Positions 6,421 through 8,915 of a stretch of 8,915 nucleotides of DNA are shown one piece after another. Source of the DNA: CAILAD01 sp964397085 (GTDB taxonomy: Bacteria > Patescibacteriota > Saccharimonadia > CAILAD01 > BJGX01); assembly GCA_964397085.1 (NCBI GenBank), contig CAYNHH010000035.1, positions 1 to 8,915 of the forward strand. The letters run 5' to 3'. Numbering within the stretch: position 1 is the first letter of the stretch; every line of letters starts with the position of its first letter. Position numbers and translations under genes: made by a program. The notes below the pieces were generated by a model, which had not been told where the DNA came from, did not search any database, and was given only the letters and a program-made list of their open reading frames with translations.

Positions 6421-7038
6421 TTATTCTCCTTCTTCTTTAGTTTCGGTTTCTTGATAACCGGGAATATTATTCCTGATTCTTGCATTCACTTCAGACCAAT
6501 CAATGTTGGCCATAAATTTCTCGATGTAGTCGGCACGTTTGGTAGCGTAGTCTAAAAAATATGCGTGTTCATATACATCCATCACGACAAGTGTGGCGGT
6601 ATTCCATATACCACCTTGATTATGCACGTCACAGATATAGTTTTCAAGTCGTTGCAAATCAAAGTTGTAAGCAAGTACCACCCATCCCCTTGCGGTCATG
6701 CCTAGCGCCTTAAATTGCTCATCCCAGGCAGCAAAACTTCCAAAGTCTCTATTAATTAGCTCAGCAATAGCGCCATCTGGTTCTCCGCCCTGGCCACCCA
6801 TATTATCAAAATAATATTCATGTAATACGACGCCATTGAAAGCAAAGCCTTTTTCTAATGTAAGCTCGCGCAAATCTGAATATGTGCCGTTGGCAGACTT
6901 AAGATCTACAGAAGGTAGCTTTTCAATAATTTCGTTGTATTTATTGACATAGCCAGTGTAAAGCACATCATGATGCTCCTTGAGTTGTCGCTCACTTATT
7001 CCGTCGAGTTTTTGATATTTCAGTGGTTTTGGTTGCAT
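6421..7038 (-). CDS. sod: Iron/manganese superoxide dismutase
   Basis: This enzyme converts superoxide to O2 and H2O2, feeding the peroxiredoxin encoded next. It has 205 aa and no signal peptide, so it is cytoplasmic. The expected four metal ligands are His22 (KEHHDVLYTGYV), His73 (FNGVVLHEYYFDN), Asp154 and His158 (MDVYEHAYFLDY). The usual DVWEHAY is here DVYEHAY. In an ungapped alignment with human MnSOD from the preceding strand, His139 (CDVHNQGG) takes the position of the water-binding Gln, although Gln141 two residues on is an alternative. Metal preference therefore cannot be called. The C-terminal tail QETETKEEGE is acidic. The ATG at 7038 is preceded by AAGGGGA at good spacing and by a clear promoter. 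It is the first gene of a sod-ahpC-membrane protein unit. Confidence 0.95.
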   Translation of the reverse strand: MQPKPLKYQKLDGISERQLKEHHDVLYTGYVNKYNEIIEKLPSVDLKSANGTYSDLRELTLEKGFAFNGVVLHEYYFDNMGGQGGEPDGAIAELINRDFGSFAAWDEQFKALGMTARGWVVLAYNFDLQRLENYICDVHNQGGIWNTATLVVMDVYEHAYFLDYATKRADYIEKFMANIDWSEVNARIRNNIPGYQETETKEEGE

Positions 7039-7040
7039 AG

Positions 7041-7064
7041 TGGTATTCCCCTTTTATCATACCA
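7041..7064. repeat. Dyad TGGTAT-N12-ATACCA over the sod start region
   Basis: Perfect 6-bp arms lie at 7041-7046 and 7059-7064, flanking the predicted transcription start and the Shine-Dalgarno of sod. One arm touches the -10 box, so the element would mostly act as a DNA operator and not as an RNA hairpin. The arms are short and the spacing long, so it may be chance. Confidence 0.3.
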
Positions 7065-7093
7065 TTGTAGCTGAAAGCATAAGCTTTAGTCAA
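7064..7093 (-). promoter_or_regulatory. Sigma70-type promoter of the sod-ahpC operon
   Basis: On the minus strand, TTGACT (7093-7088) is followed after 18 nt by TACAAT (7069-7064), each matching consensus at 5 of 6 positions. Transcription should start near 7057, giving a leader of about 19 nt that carries the AAGGGGA ribosome site. The -35 box contains the TGA stop of the upstream methyltransferase gene. The spacer holds a small dyad, AAAGC-4-GCTTT (7074-7087). Confidence 0.7.
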
Positions 7094-7578
7094 AACTTAT
7101 AAAAATGTGTGTTTTTAGTTTTTCTGGTCACTTCAATATTTGGCAAGGCAAAAACATAGCTGGCAAAATAACTATTGGGCTTCATTTCGCTAACTAATTT
7201 TTTTTCGAGCTTGGGCATAAACTTGGTCGCCATAAATGTAAATACTAAGTCAGCATCCTTTACGTCTGCATTCCATAGACTTCGAAGCTTTACGGAGGCT
7301 TGGGGGTATTTTCTTAGGCGCACCTTTGTAATGAGCCAGAGTATTGGGTTGAGTTCATACCCTATTACACGGAAGTTTTTTTTCGCTGCCAAAACCAGTA
7401 GCTTGCCATCGCCAGAGCCTAAGTCAATTACAAGTGCTTTTGGGGGCAAATCAATTTCTTTGAATATTTTCACCAAGTCGCGCTCAAAAGTTGGTACGTA
7501 GGGTGCGCCAACAAGCGTAATAAAACCAAAGCAAACTACTAATATAGCCAAAACCGTCCAAAATAGTATAGCTAACAT
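7090..7578 (-). CDS. Membrane-anchored SAM-dependent methyltransferase, FAM173/ATPSCKMT-like
   Basis: This 162-aa class I methyltransferase has one N-terminal transmembrane helix (residues 2-24), then GAPYVPT (24-30), the SAM-binding motif I VIDLGSGDGK (50-59) and GYELNP (73-78), followed by the LRSLWNADVKDADLVFTFMA region. The combination of a membrane anchor, a G-x-PYVP box, DLGSGDG and GYELNP matches the FAM173 family, whose eukaryotic members are lysine methyltransferases acting on the ATP synthase c subunit and ANT in mitochondria. Bacterial homologues are not well characterised, so the substrate here is inferred at most; a small hydrophobic membrane protein is plausible. The ATG lies 2 nt after the bcp stop, so the genes are co-transcribed. 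The TGA stop falls in the -35 box of the sod promoter. Methyltransferase fold is certain; the subfamily is likely. Confidence 0.88.
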   Translation of the reverse strand: MLAILFWTVLAILVVCFGFITLVGAPYVPTFERDLVKIFKEIDLPPKALVIDLGSGDGKLLVLAAKKNFRVIGYELNPILWLITKVRLRKYPQASVKLRSLWNADVKDADLVFTFMATKFMPKLEKKLVSEMKPNSYFASYVFALPNIEVTRKTKNTHFYKF

Positions 7579-7580
7579 GT

Positions 7581-8051
7581 TTATTTTTTATTGTCACTCA
7601 GCCACTTTTCGACTTCAGATACCGTCTTGAGTGGTTGAATTTTAGGCCAAACAGCTAGTACTGTCAGGTCTGGCCCTACAAGAACTGCTGAGCGTATTGT
7701 ACCCATATACTTTCGTCCATACATATTTCTTTCACCCCAAGCACCATAAGCCTCTATCATAGCAGTCTCTGGATCTGCAAGTATTGTAAATGGCAACTCG
7801 TGCTTGGTGGCAAACTTTTGGTGGCTTTTGACGTCATCTTTGCTCACACCTATCACATCTATGCCTTTGGCCTGTAGTTGCTCAAAATTGTCACGCAAGG
7901 CACAGGCTTGCTGTGTGCAGCCAGGGGTTTCGTCTTTTGGGTAAAAGTATATTAGGGTGGTTTTACCTGTTAACTCGCTACTTGAGTGGTCTTTTCCAGT
8001 TTGATCTTGCAGTGTATATTCTGGTACCTTGTCGCCAATTTGTAATGACAT
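7581..8051 (-). CDS. bcp: Peroxiredoxin of the Bcp/PrxQ type (thioredoxin-dependent thiol peroxidase)
   Basis: This cytoplasmic 156-aa peroxidase reduces H2O2 and alkyl hydroperoxides with electrons from thioredoxin. The motif YFYPKDETPGCTQQACALRD carries the peroxidatic Cys45 and a resolving Cys50, the CxxxxC spacing of atypical 2-Cys PrxQ/Bcp enzymes with an intrasubunit disulfide. The KDDVKSHQKFATKHELPFTILADPE segment and YMGTIRSAVLVGPD are also typical of the group, and the length is standard. The ATG at 8051 has a strong AGGAGA ribosome site 5 nt away, placed in the 12-nt gap after the exonuclease gene. The methyltransferase gene follows after 2 nt. It is the second peroxiredoxin in the window and is paralogous only at superfamily level to the AhpC-type one. 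Confidence 0.96.
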   Translation of the reverse strand: MSLQIGDKVPEYTLQDQTGKDHSSSELTGKTTLIYFYPKDETPGCTQQACALRDNFEQLQAKGIDVIGVSKDDVKSHQKFATKHELPFTILADPETAMIEAYGAWGERNMYGRKYMGTIRSAVLVGPDLTVLAVWPKIQPLKTVSEVEKWLSDNKK

Positions 8052-8063
8052 ATGTTCTCCTAA

Positions 8064-8783
8064 TTAAGTTCGTTCTCTCAAGTATTGATCCCACTTATGG
8101 AACAGTGCTGTTGTTGCTCGCAAGTCTGCTACATTGTACTTGGCTATTTCTAAACCTTTGCCGGCCCTAAAGTACTCACCTACTTGGCTACCGTCCATCT
8201 CACCCTTAGGTGATTCTATACCAAATGCCCTGCACCAACGATGCAAACTGCCTTTGTACATCGCGCTGCCATAAAAGGTCAATAGCTCGGCGAGATCCCA
8301 GTGTAAGGCACCAGGAAATCGACTAGAGTTATATCTATTTGAGATAAGATCTTTACTAGGGCGGATCCCGTGAATTGCCGAGCGAATATTAATGTATGGC
8401 ACATCTGAGCGACGTCCAAAAAAACTAATGAATTCATCGGCGGTCTCAGCAATAGCCCAGAATTTGATCAGTATTTCTTCTTCTGTCATAGGCACGTACT
8501 TAATGTCACCTTCTTCCAGATCTGCTTGTTTACCGGTTGGATCCTGATAATACACAGCTCCTTTTTCGGCATCTATGTCATATATGCCAATAGCAACAAT
8601 AAAGCCGGTAAGTGGGCTAAACACCAACTGGTCTTTTACATATTCCATCTCTTTTTCGTAGCCCTTAGGGTCTGAGTCTTTATCTGGCACCCGTTTGCAA
8701 AGGTCTTTTTGGGTGATTTCATCAAAATCATCCCAGTTTTCGGCAGCAAATTCTACATCAAATACTAATCGTTTTTTATTCAT
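8064..8783 (-). CDS. Predicted 3'-5' exonuclease, DEDDy type, related to the PolB exonuclease domain
   Basis: This 239-aa protein is a stand-alone RNase H-fold exonuclease of the family described as predicted PolB-like 3'-5' exonucleases. The catalytic motifs are ExoI FDVE (Asp9, Glu11), ExoII FFGRRSDVPY (Asp127) and ExoIII YNVAD (Tyr216, Asp220), so it should be an active DEDDy nuclease using two metal ions. HWDLAELL (161-168) and the GSLHRWCRAFGI stretch (178-189) fit the family. Residues about 13-55 are an acidic, lysine-rich insertion after ExoI. No polymerase domain is attached. Its substrate is unknown; DNA proofreading or repair is plausible. It heads a unit with bcp and the methyltransferase gene, and lies just after the helicase terminator. 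The ATG lacks a Shine-Dalgarno and has TGATAAAAT 6 nt upstream. Confidence 0.88.
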   Translation of the reverse strand: MNKKRLVFDVEFAAENWDDFDEITQKDLCKRVPDKDSDPKGYEKEMEYVKDQLVFSPLTGFIVAIGIYDIDAEKGAVYYQDPTGKQADLEEGDIKYVPMTEEEILIKFWAIAETADEFISFFGRRSDVPYINIRSAIHGIRPSKDLISNRYNSSRFPGALHWDLAELLTFYGSAMYKGSLHRWCRAFGIESPKGEMDGSQVGEYFRAGKGLEIAKYNVADLRATTALFHKWDQYLRERT

Positions 8784-8789
8784 TAGTGT

Positions 8790-8797
8790 ATTTTATC
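8790..8797 (-). promoter_or_regulatory. Candidate extended -10 promoter of the exonuclease-bcp-methyltransferase unit
   Basis: TGATAAAAT (minus strand, 8798-8790) has the extended TG and a 5/6 match to TATAAT. It ends 6 nt before the ATG at 8783, so the transcript would begin at or next to the start codon. No ribosome site exists in between, and no -35 is recognisable because the terminator T tract occupies that region. Confidence 0.5.
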
Positions 8798-8799
8798 AC

Positions 8800-8832
8800 A
8801 AAAAAAGACCCGATTTTGACATCGAGTCTTTT
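8800..8832 (-). terminator. Rho-independent terminator after the DEAD-box helicase gene
   Basis: On the minus strand AAAAGACTCGAT (8832-8821) pairs with ATCGGGTCTTTT (8814-8803) through 12 bp including one G-T pair, around the 6-base loop GTCAAA. It runs into seven consecutive Ts. It lies 24 nt after the helicase stop and before the exonuclease promoter. The stem is also preceded by a run of As, so plus-strand readthrough would see a weaker version. Confidence 0.88.
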
Positions 8833-8856
8833 AAGTATCACTGTGGATGACGTGTT

Positions 8857-8915
8857 TTAGCGCTGCTGCACAAATGTAAAGGCATGTCCGTGCTTACCTG
8901 CACGGCCAGTACGGC
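8857..8915 (-). CDS. C-terminal end of a DEAD-box RNA helicase (5' part outside window)
   Basis: Reading inward from the right edge, the frame gives RTGRAGKHGHAFTFVQQR and then TAA at 8859-8857. RTGRAG with following KHGHAFTFV is helicase motif VI and the next strand of DEAD-box ATP-dependent RNA helicases, which unwind structured RNA in ribosome assembly or mRNA decay. Only 18 residues are visible. The protein stops 12 residues after motif VI, whereas common bacterial members (RhlE, CshA, SrmB types) continue for at least 25-30 residues. Both other frames also stop within about 10-12 codons past this point and the terminator follows directly, so a hidden extension is unlikely. Family call is good; subfamily cannot be assigned. 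Confidence 0.85.
   Translation of the reverse strand, partial: RTGRAGKHGHAFTFVQQR

Noticed and set aside
7074..7087. AAAGC-ATAA-GCTTT as a terminator for the methyltransferase unit
   Set aside because: The stem is only 5-7 bp, has no T tract, and sits within the spacer of a good promoter.
1..8915. Recoded UGA (glycine) as in Gracilibacteria/SR1
   Set aside because: glyS, recO, the receiver gene and the methyltransferase all end at TGA exactly where the proteins should end, and no conserved Gly position needs TGA.
1..8915. CRISPR array, tRNA/rRNA gene, IS element or prophage remnant
   Set aside because: No direct-repeat series, cloverleaf, transposase or terminal repeats were seen, and every stretch longer than about 75 bp is coding.

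Overview
This is an 8.9 kb stretch of densely packed bacterial chromosome of moderate GC. Nearly all genes lie on the minus strand, with overlapping or near-touching junctions. TGA reads as a stop in several clearly recognised genes (glyS, recO, the receiver-domain gene, the methyltransferase), so the recoded UGA-Gly code of Gracilibacteria and SR1 does not apply. The compact layout, a one-subunit glycyl-tRNA synthetase, divergent versions of housekeeping proteins and many short single-domain proteins suggest a reduced-genome lineage such as Candidatus Saccharibacteria or another Patescibacteria. That placement is an inference from style, not from a marker-gene tree.

Layout from left to right. 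Positions 1-401 (+) hold the C-terminal part of a VIT1/CCC1-type iron/manganese membrane transporter. It converges on the minus-strand block and shares a CTAG stop with it. Positions 5097-398 (-) are a run of six genes in transcription order: a degenerate histidine-kinase-like protein, a stand-alone receiver domain, recO, glyS, an unrecognised 171-aa protein and yvcK. Junctions in this run are -4 to +16 nt, so it is probably one operon. Positions 7038-5159 (-) are Fe/Mn superoxide dismutase, 2-Cys peroxiredoxin (AhpC/Prx type) and a membrane-anchored PsbP-like protein, behind a good sigma70-type promoter. Positions 8783-7090 (-) are a DEDDy exonuclease of the PolB-exonuclease-related family, a Bcp/PrxQ peroxiredoxin and a membrane-anchored methyltransferase resembling FAM173/ATPSCKMT. 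At the right edge, 8915-8857 (-), is the extreme C-terminus of a DEAD-box RNA helicase followed by a rho-independent terminator.

Functionally the right half is an oxidative-stress block: superoxide is converted to peroxide by Sod, and peroxide is reduced by two peroxiredoxins. The left half is information processing and cell-wall/metabolism control (RecO repair, Gly-tRNA charging, YvcK) headed by an odd signalling pair. No IS element, tRNA, rRNA, CRISPR array or long non-coding stretch was seen. The longest gene-free gaps are about 50-75 bp.

The most interesting observations are: the pseudo-histidine kinase/receiver pair upstream of recO; the bacterial FAM173-like methyltransferase beside peroxide-defence genes; -10 boxes placed 6-8 nt before start codons that lack Shine-Dalgarno sequences (candidate leaderless transcripts); a RecO whose zinc-finger cysteines are gone; and a superoxide dismutase with a probable His at the second-sphere Gln position. 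I see no convincing new defence or mobile system here.
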